DNA from: Macrotrachela quadricornifera
Lineage: Eukaryota > Rotifera > Eurotatoria > Philodinida > Philodinidae
Length of the DNA: 64,000 bases
Direction of reading: 5' to 3'
NCBI GenBank assembly: GCA_022393335.1
Contig: JAJEKB010021378.1
Location: 662,711-726,710 of the forward strand
The notes beneath the pieces are model-generated. The model ran no database searches. It was not told where the DNA came from and was given only the letters and a program-made list of their open reading frames with translations. Positions 24,921 through 35,740 of the stretch are shown here, in pieces; positions within the stretch are counted from its first letter, which is position 1, and the number at the start of each line of letters is the position of its first letter. A program made the position numbers and the translations under genes.

Positions 24921-25853
24921 TTAATGCACACGAATAATCTCTTTCAACGAACATAATTTTTTTACTTGATTTCGAAACGTTTTTGATACAAGTAAATTTG
25001 TATAACAACCAATACAAAATGGAATACCAATACTAAATAAACATATATTTCTAATACTATTTTCAATTTGTATTCGTTCAAGATTTTTTATATAATTTTC
25101 TGTTATTTGTTGATACATAAGAAAAATTGCAAATACAAAACTAAATAAAGCATATATAGTTATATCCATAAATAACATAAAAATCATTTGTCGATCTTTT
25201 GATGAAGTAGAATATGAAATGCTATTTACAGATGGATCGGAAATAATCCTTATACGATATGTACTTTGAATATTTTTTATAGACCATAATTCAAATACTA
25301 TTAATAATAAAAGTGTTAAAAATTCTTTTATAAGAGAATAATAACCAACAAAAGCAAGATGAAAACCTTGTTGAAAATAACAAACATTATTTCGACCTAT
25401 TTGTCTAATATTTGACGTTGTTAATGCATGAATATGAAATAATAATCAAAATAATGTTCCAATACTAATACATATATAAGCAAAACGATGAGTACTTCGC
25501 TGTCGTATACGAACATTTGATGATGTAATAAAAATTCTATCAATAGAAGCTAAAATTAAATAAAATGGACTTAAACAATTAAGTAAAATTGTAAAATAAA
25601 GACGTAGACGACAAATAACTAAATAATATGCACTAGGATCAATATTATATCCAACATCTAATGTTAAAGATAATAATGAAGAATAAATATATAATAAATT
25701 AACAATATTATATGCAATAAAATAAATTGAACATGGATTTTTTCGTAAATTCTTTTGAGTAAATACAATTAAATTAATAATACAACTTATAGTACCTATA
25801 AACATTAACAATGGACAAGCAAACTGATATAAATATTTGTCTGCTGATTTCAT
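24921..25853 (-). pseudogene. Rhodopsin-like GPCR with one in-frame stop
   Basis: From the ATG at 25853 (MKSADKYLYQFACPLLM) the frame runs 311 codons to 24921 with a single TGA at 25446-25448, just before TM4, where the paralogue at 26343 has Trp (GTLFW). After the stop the same frame continues without damage through TM4-TM7 (HLAFVGYYSLIKEF, then FCIGCYTNLLVSKTFRNQVK). TM1 has GTISCIINLIVF and the end of TM3 reads ASIDRIF in place of DRY. The family resembles the large FMRFamide-receptor-like expansions of rotifers. One TGG-to-TGA change makes this a very young pseudogene, a polymorphism or a sequencing error. Ligand unknown. Confidence 0.82.
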
Positions 25854-26342
25854 TGTAACAGCTATATTTTGATCGATGAATTTATAAGAAAATCAAAATA
25901 TTTAAAAAGTACTTTTATTGATATTTTATTTCAAAAACAATGCCTACACTTATTCTATAATTATCAAAATAAAAGTCATGATTTTCATTTTCAAATTACA
26001 TATACAAATACTATTATGTATTTCCAATTTGCATTTTTTCATCTACTTTTCTTTCCACTATATAATTTTATTATTATCACTTGAAAAAAAAATGTAGTTT
26101 ACTACTAATAAACTAGAAATTTAAAAAATAGATAATCGAAACATTCATATTCTATTTTTTTAAATTTTTCTAAGGAAGAAGAGTGGTTTTTAAGTATGTA
26201 GCTCTCTTTAATCATGTACAAGTCGAGAATTAAAAACCTATAATGATAAATATAATAATCAGTAGTGAGCAAATATTTATTTATAATAAAATACAACTAT
26301 TGACAAAACAACTTTAGATTATTTTTGATAAAAATACAAGAT
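25854..26342. other. Intergenic, between receptor paralogues
   Basis: Very AT-rich. No gene or RNA seen. Confidence 0.4.
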
Positions 26343-27305
26343 TTATTTGTAAAATAATTTTTTAACTTCATTTCGAAATGTTGTTGATGCAAGTAAATTA
26401 GTATAAAATCCAGTGCAAAATGGAATATAAACACTAAAAACACTAACAAGTGAAATGAGAACATCAATCTGTCTTTGAATAAGATTTTTCATATTAGATG
26501 GTTTCATTTGTAGATATATAGAAAAAATTGGATACATCCAACTGAAAACGATATAAACACTAATATCAATAAGTAGAATTATAAGAAGTTGACGTTCTTT
26601 CAAAGAAATAATATGTGAACCATAACCTGATATCGTTCCGTTTGTTGCTAAAACATGACCAACTCTTACACGACGTACACTTCGAACATTCTTTATAGAC
26701 CATAAACTAAAAATAATAAGTAATACAGGAGCAAGAATACCTTTTATAATAAATGAATAGTAAGCTGAAAATAATAAATATGTATTTGATGAAAAATAAC
26801 AAAAAAAATTATTTGGTGCTAATTCAACAATAGCCGCATAAAATAACGTATGAAGTTGAATTAAAAACCAAAATAGAGTACCAATAATGATGCATTTATA
26901 GGCGAGATTATGAGTACTACATCGACGTATTTGAACCCTAGATGAGGTGACCAATACTCGATCAATAGCAGCCAAAATTAAATAAAATGGACCTAATATA
27001 TCTAATATAGCTGATATATAAATTTTGGCGCGACAAAAGCCCAAATTGTACAAACCAGGATTAATGTTATAACCATTTGCTAGTACCACTGGTAATAATG
27101 ACAGATAGATTAATAGAATATTTGAAATATTCAATGCTATGAAATAGTTTGAACAAGTACTTTTGCGAAGATTCTTTTTACTAAAGACAATTAAACTAAA
27201 TACAGAACTTATTGTACCTATGGCAAGTAATATGGGTCCACCAAATCGATATAAATATGTTTGTGCTAATATTAATGAACTGCTAAAACTCACATTTGTC
27301 GACAT
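26343..27305 (-). CDS. Rhodopsin-like G-protein-coupled receptor
   Basis: Intron-free, 320 residues from the ATG at 27305 (MSTNVSFSSSL). An N-glycosylation site (NVS) lies in the short extracellular N-terminus. Seven hydrophobic segments follow in the rhodopsin arrangement: TM1 with AIGTISSVFSLIVF; a Cys before TM3 (GFCRAK) able to pair with the Cys in loop 2 (FFCYFS); TM3 ending AAIDRVL, a DRY variant; TM7 with PFCTGFYTNLL instead of NPxxY, then the basic helix-8 sequence FRNEVKKLF. About 60% like the stop-containing copy 490 bp downstream, so the two arose by tandem duplication. The loss of NPxxY is shared by both copies and is therefore a feature of this family, not decay. Probably senses a peptide or small molecule at the cell surface; the ligand cannot be told. 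Confidence 0.88.
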   Translation of the reverse strand: MSTNVSFSSSLILAQTYLYRFGGPILLAIGTISSVFSLIVFSKKNLRKSTCSNYFIALNISNILLIYLSLLPVVLANGYNINPGLYNLGFCRAKIYISAILDILGPFYLILAAIDRVLVTSSRVQIRRCSTHNLAYKCIIIGTLFWFLIQLHTLFYAAIVELAPNNFFCYFSSNTYLLFSAYYSFIIKGILAPVLLIIFSLWSIKNVRSVRRVRVGHVLATNGTISGYGSHIISLKERQLLIILLIDISVYIVFSWMYPIFSIYLQMKPSNMKNLIQRQIDVLISLVSVFSVYIPFCTGFYTNLLASTTFRNEVKKLFYK

Positions 27306-28562
27306 AATGTTGGATTTCTTTGACAATAATCTAAATATAAACTAATTAAAATTTCATGTGAATTTTATAGTATAACATTTATTATAAAATATATAACTGA
27401 TTCCGTTGTCTATAGTATCGTTTAACCTTCAAAACTGATCATATGTTTTTATGATGGTTTCTCATTTGCTTCTTTTCTTTTACTATTTTGAATACTCCAT
27501 CCATTCATAACCATATTATGAACTTTTGCAAGTAGTTCCATAAAGCGTTAACAAATATGTCTCATCTCCTTTTACATCTACTATGATGTCAATAAATAGT
27601 TCAAATGAAATTTTTTTTATATAAATAGACTCATCAATTACAATACTATCAACTGTTGAAAAGCACAAATTACTACGGTTTACTATTTTTGAATAATTCA
27701 CATTTTGTTGGCTTCCATTGACGTGTGAACGATAGTCCGTCTCATCCTAAGACTCTAGCTTATTTCTAACTGTAAAAAATTTAATAATGGAAAAACCTGC
27801 TTTTTACCTATCTCTTGAGCAAACCACAAAGAGTAGACAGACAATTTTCGCACCATAAATGTCTAATTCCTAAAGCAAATTATAAAACATAGAATAAACT
27901 GATTCATTCTCTAGTTGATCTTATCATCCAACTTAACTGAAAAATCGGAGGACAAAAAAAACAATAGATCATTTAATAAATAACTAAAATCTCATATCAG
28001 CCCGTACGCCTTACAATACATTTTATACATTATACCCACTAAATATAAACGTTGACATGGAATGACACATATTTTAATCAGTAGAAAATATAACATGCGC
28101 TTTTCTTTTTGTATACATTAGAAAAAAAATTACTTCTATGTTCATCGAAGTATGATGCTTTTCTTTTCAGTGAAATATTATGAAGAGTGATGTTGTCTAG
28201 TTTTTTTTCACATTAACAAAGCTTATGTTTGCTGCATTTTTAATCTTTAAATGCAAAATAGTCTTCAAAGTTAATTAAAGCAGAAAAACAATAGTGGTAA
28301 AAATAATTAATTCATCTATTTATTTCTTCAGTTTATATTAGAAATAAGACTTGAATATAACATTATGAATGGTAGCGAAAATTGCACTTTTTTTTTATTA
28401 GATCTTTGACATTATAAAATCATAAAAAGGAAAGTTATATTTAGTGTTAACATAAAAATTACTATATTGTAAAAAGTGAATAATACTCAAGACAAAATAT
28501 GTAATTTATAAACTATTGCAAGATAAACTCGTAAGTTTATAGCCAAACTGAAAAGATAATAT
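27306..28562. other. Mostly no gene; one short protein-like frame
   Basis: The minus-strand frame at 27516-27701 (61 codons, with FELFIDIIVDVKGDETYLL) has a protein-like composition and could be an isolated exon or gene fragment, but I recognise no family and see no flanking exons. The rest is AT-rich and empty. Confidence 0.3.
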
Positions 28563-29415
28563 TTAATCATGATACATTTTACATGATGGTTCAAAATGTT
28601 TTTGCCATTCACCAATAGTAATATTATTTTTATTATTTTGTTGTAAATATTTTTCAAGTTTTCGATGTGATTCGATTGGTTTTTGATATAAAATATCTGT
28701 TCGTAAAACATATTTAATACCTGATTGAACTTTTGATCCTTCATGAAGAATATTATGAATATTAATTAAAGCCATTCCTTGTTTTGGTTGTATAGTATGA
28801 ACAGGTTGTTTATTTTCAATATCTCGAAGAAAACGACAATGTTGTTTATCAGGAAAAAATCTTGTTTCACCACCTTGAAAATCATCATTTAAATAAATTA
28901 ATAATGTTAAAAATGAATGTTGTTTATATGATTGTTGTGATCCATCATTACATGTTATTGTACGACTATAACTTCCATCCATATGTTCAGGATATTCTTC
29001 ATCTTTATTATATTTATAAAAACGTAATCGATCAACACAACCAACAATTGACCATTCACGTCCTCCAATATCTTTTGTAAAATAAGCATTATCTGTCATC
29101 CATTCTAATGTTTGAGGAAGTACTGATGATACTCGTTGAAATAATTTATCAGCTAATGATTGATCAGTAATTACTGTATATTCATTATTTCGAGCATCTT
29201 CACGATGTGTACGACCATGACCACCACCTTTAAGTAAATATTTAGAAAAAAAAATTTCTTTTTATATGTGCTATTAATTTACCTGAAGGAGGACTAGGTT
29301 TGAAACCAAATTCTTCTGCACGTGTAATCAATTGTTGACATTCATTTGCAGATAGAAAATTTGGAATAATACTAATACGTTCGCCATCGATGAGTTCTCG
29401 TTCAAGTTGAAACAT
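28563..29415 (-). CDS. Prolyl-4-hydroxylase-like 2-oxoglutarate/Fe(II) dioxygenase
   Basis: Exon 1 29415-29283 and exon 2 29227-28563, separated by a 55-bp intron (phase 1), encode 265 residues. The N-terminus FLSANECQQLITRAEEFGF is the typical opening of the P4H domain. Iron ligands are His126 and Asp128 (EHMDG) and His206 (LHEG); Lys216 (GIKYVLRTDILY) should bind 2-oxoglutarate. YLNDDFQGGETRFF is the conserved strand in between. No signal peptide is visible, so it probably acts in cytosol or nucleus, unlike collagen P4H. In bacteria, plants and protists such short enzymes modify proline in peptides or translation factors. Active site complete and gene intact; substrate unknown. The active-site layout differs from the other dioxygenase at 15.4 kb, so the two are not duplicates. 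Confidence 0.9.
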
Positions 29416-30375
29416 TGTTAAAATTGTTTTTTTATTATCAGAATATGTTGTTGTTAAATAAGTATATCATGAATGTTGAAATTACAATTTGTTTTTATGT
29501 AATAGATTAAGAACATATAGAAAAGAAAAAAAATAATTGCACAACCATTACACAAGACAAAGTTTATTATGTAGTTTCAAAGATACAGCTGGCAAGATAG
29601 CTGTAATTTCTTATGATTGCAGTATTTGCTGAAGGAATAAGAAAGTTTTTCACTGGTTGCAATCAGTTCCAATCAAAATACAAAGAATAATATAAAATTA
29701 TTTTTCATTTGATAAAAGAGAGGAATAACACATGACAATTTTGGTCAAATATATCGATTAGTTAATCGTCTGTATTCATAGAGTCGCTACAATAACATTC
29801 ATCGAATAAACATGAGATAAAATGGTTTCGATAAAGTATTCGTAATATCACAGTTGGAGTAATTCTTAATCAAAGATCAATATTAAATGGTTTTCGATAT
29901 GTTTAAAGATTACCTCAGATGGTTTAAACCCTGTATATATTTTAAATAGTTAGAAAGACAAGTAGAATAATCAATCTAAAGGATATGTAAAAATATTTAT
30001 GTAAGGACAGGCAAAAATTATGTTACTATAGAAAATAAAAACTTTTATTTGTTTATCTATTTATTGAAATAAAGAAAAGTGAAAAACTAAGATGACAAAA
30101 AATTTCATTATCGATGTTATTATGATTGGTAGAGTAGCAATTTTTATTTTATTTGCATAATGAAGTATCTAAATGTCTATCTTCTCATTTGAGATATTAT
30201 CAATCATTTGATTTTATTGAATGAAAAAAAATTGTTTTCCTTCGAATATAATATTAAAGGTCATATTTTAATTAATAATCAACAAATGTCATACAAACAA
30301 TTGGCTAGACCAATACTTAAATATTTTACACAAAAAAAGCAAAAGATTAGTTATCTTCATTCTCACTCTTTATAA
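29416..30375. other. No gene seen
   Basis: AT-rich stretch with no recognisable gene or repeat. It contains the putative promoter of the dioxygenase (divergent side). Confidence 0.45.
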
Positions 30376-31411
30376 TATTGGATTGATTCAAAGTCTCCGC
30401 CGATTTTTTTTATAAACCTTTTGAATCTATTTGTGAATATTATCTATGTCTGTCTTATATATATATATCATAAAACATGATGAGTATTATAACGACATTA
30501 ACAAATATTCTCAACTATAAATATTTTAAATTAAAAAATATTCCAAATTCCTACTCATGTTTGACACTGTATGCTGTATGAGTTTCAACTCGGCAACAAT
30601 GCAAGTGACGCTGTCCGCAATATCTGTACTACTCTCGGGAAAAGTCAATAAACTTGGGTCATGGGTTCCATACCAACTGACATCAGACAACATCCAACGG
30701 AGGATCAACATCTACAACTCTTTATTATCAAAGCCCAATCAATACAAGTTTCTCCAGCAAATCGTCACTGGTGGCGAGAAATGGGTCCTCTACGTTAACC
30801 ATACATGTAAGCATCAATGGGTCAATCGAGGAGAATTGTCGGAACTAGAGCTGAAAGCCAACCTGCATCCAAAAAAGATGATGTTGTCAATTTGGTGGAA
30901 TTTTCAAGGCATAATCTACTATAAAGTTCTTCCTCCTAACACCACCGTCGACTTCGAGCTGTACTACAAACAACTCCAAAATTTAAAGGTTGTTCTGTAA
31001 GTCAAACATCTAGAACGACATACAGTTTGGTTACTTCATGACAATGCTAGACCTCATGTTTCAAAGATCACTCGGAAGAAACTGAAAGAATTGGACTGAG
31101 AGGTTTAACTACATCCACCATATTCACAAAATCTAGCGCCATCAGATTATCATCTGTTCCGCTCACTTCGCAATCACTTGCGCGGGAAACACTTCGACGA
31201 TCAAGACCATGTAAAATCGGATCTCGAAACTTTTTTCAGTCTTTGTTTAAGAAATTCTTTGAGGAAGGTATTATGAATTTGCCTAAGAGATGGGAATATG
31301 TCGCTGATAATACTAGTGCATATGTTGTTGATTAATGATCTTTTGTTTCAATAAAATTTTAAAAAATTAGAAGGAAAAAAAATCGGCGGAAACTTTTGCA
31401 TCAACCAAATA
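30376..31411 (+). mobile_element. mariner element, internally deleted and inactive
   Basis: Inverted ends carry TCCGCCGATTTTTTT (near 30395) and AAAAAATCGGCGGA (near 31376), extending to TA dinucleotides at about 30376 and 31410. Inside, the N-terminus LYEFQLGNNASDAVRNIC (about 30567-30640) jumps with a frame change to LGSWVPYQLT, so the second half of the helix-turn-helix region and the linker are deleted. The catalytic part continues through IVTGGEKW, where the first catalytic Asp is Gly, HDNARPH (second Asp) and APSDYHLF (third Asp), with several stops near 31000-31260. The copy cannot make transposase. Confidence 0.88.
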
Positions 31412-31820
31412 GCTGCTTTATTGTACGATGATACTGCATATCGCATACGAATTCAACTGGATTACTCTCCACCATCTAGTAGAGGGTCATTGAACAGCCA
31501 CTGCAATTTAGTACAAGATGTTAATGTCTATATTGACCTCAATAATGACAGGACCTACGGACGAATCAGAAAGTCGGATGCCACATCGATGACCCTTACC
31601 TAGTTCCATGCCACTTGGTATCTATGACCTAGAGATTTATATTCCAATTGTCAATGAACGAAATATAAGATTGGGTTCACATAACATGCGAATTATTGTA
31701 ATGCCTAGTGATGAATATGCAAGAAAGTGTGATCGCACAGATTATCGTGAAGTAAGACACTATATAGTTAATGTGATTCCTAAAACAATAACATATGGTA
31801 GTAAGAGATTTTTTTTTTGA
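31412..31820 (+). pseudogene. Broken GEVED-like domain fragment
   Basis: Two frames together read as one domain: YDDTAYRIRIQLDY and VNVYIDLNNDRTYGR in the first, then GIYDLEIYIPIVNERN, GSHNMRIIVMPSDEYARKC and DYREVRHYIVNVIP in the second, with a frame change between about 31590 and 31615. The pattern IDLNNDxxY, a beta-rich middle, a Cys, then YxEVxxYIVNV resembles GEVED domains (usual end GEVEDYTV). The fragment starts exactly where the mariner ends, and no upstream half is recognisable on the other side of it. Gene identity is uncertain. Confidence 0.45.
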
Positions 31821-32307
31821 AAAAGTTACTTTTACAATAAAACCAAAGAAAATGACTATTGTGATAAGATTATTCTCTAACTAATTGAGACAATTTCGAC
31901 ACTTCTTGTCATTCATATATATAATGAGTTAAACTGTAGAAGATCGAATAATTTTTAAAATAGAAAAGAAAAATGCGTTATTTAGATGTTTTTCTACAAT
32001 AAAAACAATATGCTATAATGCATTTTCTCGTATAAACTTCATCATGAAGATGTATAAAAACAAATTTATTTATTTTTTTATTATGCGAGAAACTGTGACC
32101 TAGTAGTCCTAGCAGTACATGTGTTTATAGAAAGTAAAACAGTTGTGGAGTCGAAGAATAGGATGACGATAACAAACAGAGGAAGAGAAGAAAACACACG
32201 AAAATCACAAGGGAAAGATAAAGGATAAAAGAGTAAACAATATTTTTAAAAGTGATTGGTCATCTTCTCTTCTGATACCGTACATCATTATTCCAATGAC
32301 GCCAATG
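31821..32307. other. No gene seen
   Basis: AT-rich, no recognisable feature. Confidence 0.4.
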
Positions 32308-32377
32308 TGCTGGGAGAAGGAATCGAACCTTCTGATCTCTGAACCCAGATGCATAGAGCCACTACGCCATCCCCGGC
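32308..32377 (-). tRNA. Degenerate tRNA-like sequence (probable pseudo-tRNA)
   Basis: Minus strand: acceptor GCCGGGG pairs with TCCCAGC except for one C-A mismatch; a clean T arm GAAGG-TTCGATT-CCTTC; a D-like arm with GTGG in the loop; but an anticodon stem of only 4 bp with an 8-base loop (GGGTTCAG), a very short variable region, and no oligo-T terminator close by. The anticodon cannot be assigned (CAG or TCA by different readings). Probably a decayed tRNA gene or the head of a tRNA-derived repeat. Confidence 0.5.
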
Positions 32378-32748
32378 GTCTTTCAAATTTATTATATTAG
32401 TCATTATTATATTGATATATTCAAAGAGTTTTTCAATTAGATTAATAGAACAAAATTGACAATTTATCCAAATTAGAATTTAATCTACAGTGATATTATC
32501 TTGATAACATAAGAATATTGTTAAAGAAAATCATCTTAGAATGAGAGACAGGCGAGTATTAATTAACTAACTTTATTTATTTGAGTATAAATTTTCATAA
32601 TGATTGAAATATATTAAATTCAATAATAATACATCATGTTTTCTATTTTAGTCGATTACAGAGATATGTATTGTTCCACTGACAGTTTGGTCTGTTTACC
32701 TGGTAATAGTGTATTATCTTTGGCCCAATTAAATGGTGAGCAACCAAG

Positions 32749-32826
32749 GGGAAAAAAGCGAGACTCCCGTACTCCCGGAGTACGATGGAAGTATCATGGG
32801 AGTACGCGAGTCTCGCTTTTTCCTCC
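32749..32826. repeat. Short near-perfect hairpin
   Basis: GGAAAAAAGCGAGACTC at 32749 and GAGTCTCGCTTTTTCC at 32808 are inverted, and the stem continues inward with CGTACTCCC and GGGAGTACG, giving about 28 paired bases around a 20-base loop. No terminal duplication seen. GC is well above the surroundings. Confidence 0.6.
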
Positions 32827-33332
32827 TTGAGCTATCTATATTCTCGGATACAAAATTGAAACCTATTTTTTGGTGAAGTCTATAACTGACAAGAGAACTT
32901 TTCGAGATATTCCTAAGTAAGTTGATCTAAAAGCAAAAAGAGAAATTTATTTATTTTCTACAGTAGAATTTATTAATTTTTTTACGAATTCCTTAACAAG
33001 GGACTAACATCAACGTTATAGCTGAGATAGACGATGACTCATCCACTGCATCGATATTTCAATTAGAAGATGAATCGCTACGTATGTCGTCAGATCATTG
33101 TCATCGAAAGCAATATTATTAAATTTTACTATTGTTCGTCTGTCATGTAATACATTAGAAGAATTACGTTCTCGTTGTGCAATTATTGCCACGTATGCAA
33201 AAGAAAAGTATATAATATTTCTTGTGCTCACATGTTATTACCATGCATCGCAAAACAATATTTTGAATGAAAAAGTAAAAAACAATTTCTTCATTTATAC
33301 ATCCTTTATAATAATAATTCCTATCGCAGCAA

Positions 33333-34159
33333 ATGAATTCATCATCAAAAAATCAAGTGACAGCTGTTGATCGGATTAATAAACCACTATCATCAGTACT
33401 TATAATTGGACCCTTCGGAGCTGGTATGTATGTACACAACTCATTATCCGCACTGTATTAACTGATGAATGCAATTGTTTCGATTTGTATATTTGACATG
33501 TATTTACTTTTTCAGGTAAAAAAACAATTTTCTACACGGCAAAACATGGTCAAAACGCAACAATAATGCCAACAATCGGTATCGATTTCGAAAAACTAAC
33601 TATTAATGAGACATCTCTTATGGTTTGGACTCTTGGTGGACGTTCAGGATTTCGTCCTTTTTTGACACAACATTACAAAAGAATGTCAGCATTTATTTTT
33701 GTTGTCGATTCAAATGATCATGAGAGAATTGATGAAGCACGTGAACAACTTCATCATCTAACAAATGATAACAACTTTCACAAAAAACCTATTCTTATAT
33801 TTGCCAATAAACAAGATTTGCCCAATGCAATGAATAGTGATCAACTTCGAGATAAACTCGAGTTAGAAAAACTCAATAAGAATATCAAATGGTATATACA
33901 ACCAGCATCTGCTATTCAAAATCAAGGTCTTCAGCAAGGTTTCGAATGGTTGATGAATTCTATTCAAGAAAAAAATGATCTAATGAAGTCTATCATCGAA
34001 ACATTCAATGACACAGTCATTATGAAAAATGATTTCATTTCTATATTTAATATAGCTCAATTGAAAACATTTATCACGAAATTTATTTCTTTGTCATTTT
34101 ATTCAATAGAATCTATCATTAATCTTATAGATATTAAACAAACCTTGTTCTTAAAATAA
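33333..34159 (+). CDS. Atypical Arf/Arl-like small GTPase
   Basis: Exons 33333-33423 and 33516-34159 with a 92-bp intron (phase 1, inside the P-loop) encode 244 residues. The G1 motif is GPFGAGKKT (26-34): the Ser/Thr after the Lys, which binds magnesium, is Lys33. Switch 1 keeps PTIG with Thr50. G3 is TLGGR (69-73) instead of D-V-G-G-Q, so both the magnesium-contacting Asp and the catalytic Gln are lost. G4 NKQD (128-131) is intact. Residue 2 is Asn, so there is no N-myristoylation Gly. About 60 residues follow the GTPase fold, where Arfs normally stop. By family it would act in membrane traffic as a switch; these changes suggest weak or no GTP hydrolysis. The frame is fully open, so it is not an obvious pseudogene. 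Confidence 0.85.
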
Positions 34160-34590
34160 AATAAATATTGTATCAATTAGACGATATATTCATCATTTTC
34201 AAGATTTCTATTCACATCTGTCACATACTATTTCTAATATCGCTCTTTTATCATTCTGGCTCCAAAGTGACAGAATACTCTTGTGAACAAAATTGTTAAT
34301 GGATGTATACGAAGATTCTTCATATTTGACTATGACTTCAAAGATATGATCATATAGGTCATGTAATAACTACTGTTCAAACAACCGTGACTCTTGAGAA
34401 TGAGGATGATTGTATCCAAAGAAATACGATGAAGCACATTGTCAACATAAAAAGGTGCCACCCATGTAACTAAAAAACCAAACACATTTCATGTAAATGG
34501 TTATTTTCAAAATTTTCATCATTTAAATGGTGATTTTTGAAATTTTCATCAAAAAAATTGCATGACTTTACTTCTCTCAAAAGTCACCAA
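34160..34590. other. 3' flank of the GTPase, no gene
   Basis: No gene. ATTTAAATGG and TTTTCATCA words near 34490-34560 grade into the minisatellite that follows. Confidence 0.4.
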
Positions 34591-34599
34591 AGTCATCAC

Positions 34600-35280
34600 A
34601 TTACTTTCATTATTTTTACATCAATATCATCCGATGATTTTGATTAGTTCTGAAAAATCAAAATCATTACATTATTTTCATTACTTTTACATCAGTTTCA
34701 TTTGATGACTTTGATTATTTCTGAAAATTAAAATCATTACATTATTTTCATTACTTTTACACCAATTTCATTTGATGACTTTGATTACTTCTGAAAATTA
34801 AAATCATTACATTATTTTCATTACTTTTACATCAATCTCATTTGATTATTTCGGAAAATCAAAATCATTACATTATTTTCATTACTTTTACATCAATTTC
34901 ATTTGATGACTTTGATTATTTCGGAAAAATCAAAATCATTACATTATTTTCATTACTTTTACATCGTTTTCATTCGATGACTTTGATTATTTCGGAAAAA
35001 TCAAAATCATTGCATTATTTTCATTACTTTGACATCATTTTCATCGCAGGATTTTGTTTATTTTGAAAAAATAAAAATCACTAGATTATTTTCATCACTT
35101 TTGCACAAGTTTCATCCAAGACTTGGATTATCTGAGAATGTCAGAATCATTACATTAGTTTTGATTACTTTTACATCATTTTCACCGCATGATTTTAATT
35201 ACTACGGAAAAATCAAAATCATTAGATTACTTTCATTACTTTATCATCGTTTTCATCGAATGACTTTGGTGTGAAATACA
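34600..35280 (+). repeat. Minisatellite, about 70-bp unit, about 9-10 copies
   Basis: The unit reads roughly ATTATTTTCATTACTTTTACATC, then TTTGATGACTTTGATTA, then GGAAAAATCAAAATCATTAC. ATTATTTTCA starts at 34671, 34741, 34811, 34872, 34943, 35014 and 35085, so the period is 70-71 bp with one shortened unit. Copies at the right end are more diverged. Open frames across it are by-products of the repeat. Confidence 0.85.
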
Positions 35281-35499
35281 TCATGTGTCACGATGTTTTT
35301 TAAAAAATTCACCAGGAAAATGATGAATTTAGAGTACATGTCGACATCTGTCTTTACAAATACCCTTTTCAATGTTTTCTAGAGAGAGCTCTATGTGTGA
35401 GAACACACAAAATCTTATGCCTCAGTTTTCTAGCAGAAATTAACTTTCTTACTCTACCCAAGTAATCAAAACATGACAAAAAATTGATGACTTTCATGT

Positions 35500-35740
35500 A
35501 AAAAACACGAAAAAAATGACATTTTTTTGATGAAACTGGCATAAAAATCGTTGATTTTCATTTTCATCAGTTACATTTGATGATTTTCATTTTTAATCAA
35601 ACTCATCAAGTGACATTGATTTTTAGTCAAAATCATCAAATGACGTTGATTAAGAATCAATGTTTAACCAAAGTCATTTGATGATTTTGATTAAAAATTA
35701 AATTCATGAAATGCAACTGATGAAAGTTTTCATTTTAATC
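35500..35740. repeat. Diverged TCAT/ATGA-rich repeat with inverted words
   Basis: TTGATGATTTTCATTTTTAATCAA-like words and their complements alternate (35560-35720). It shares vocabulary with the minisatellite but is not in its 70-bp register, so it may be an older derivative. Confidence 0.4.

Noticed and set aside
34842..35274. Open frames over the minisatellite
   Set aside because: The repeat unit happens to lack stops in one frame; the protein is only the translated repeat.
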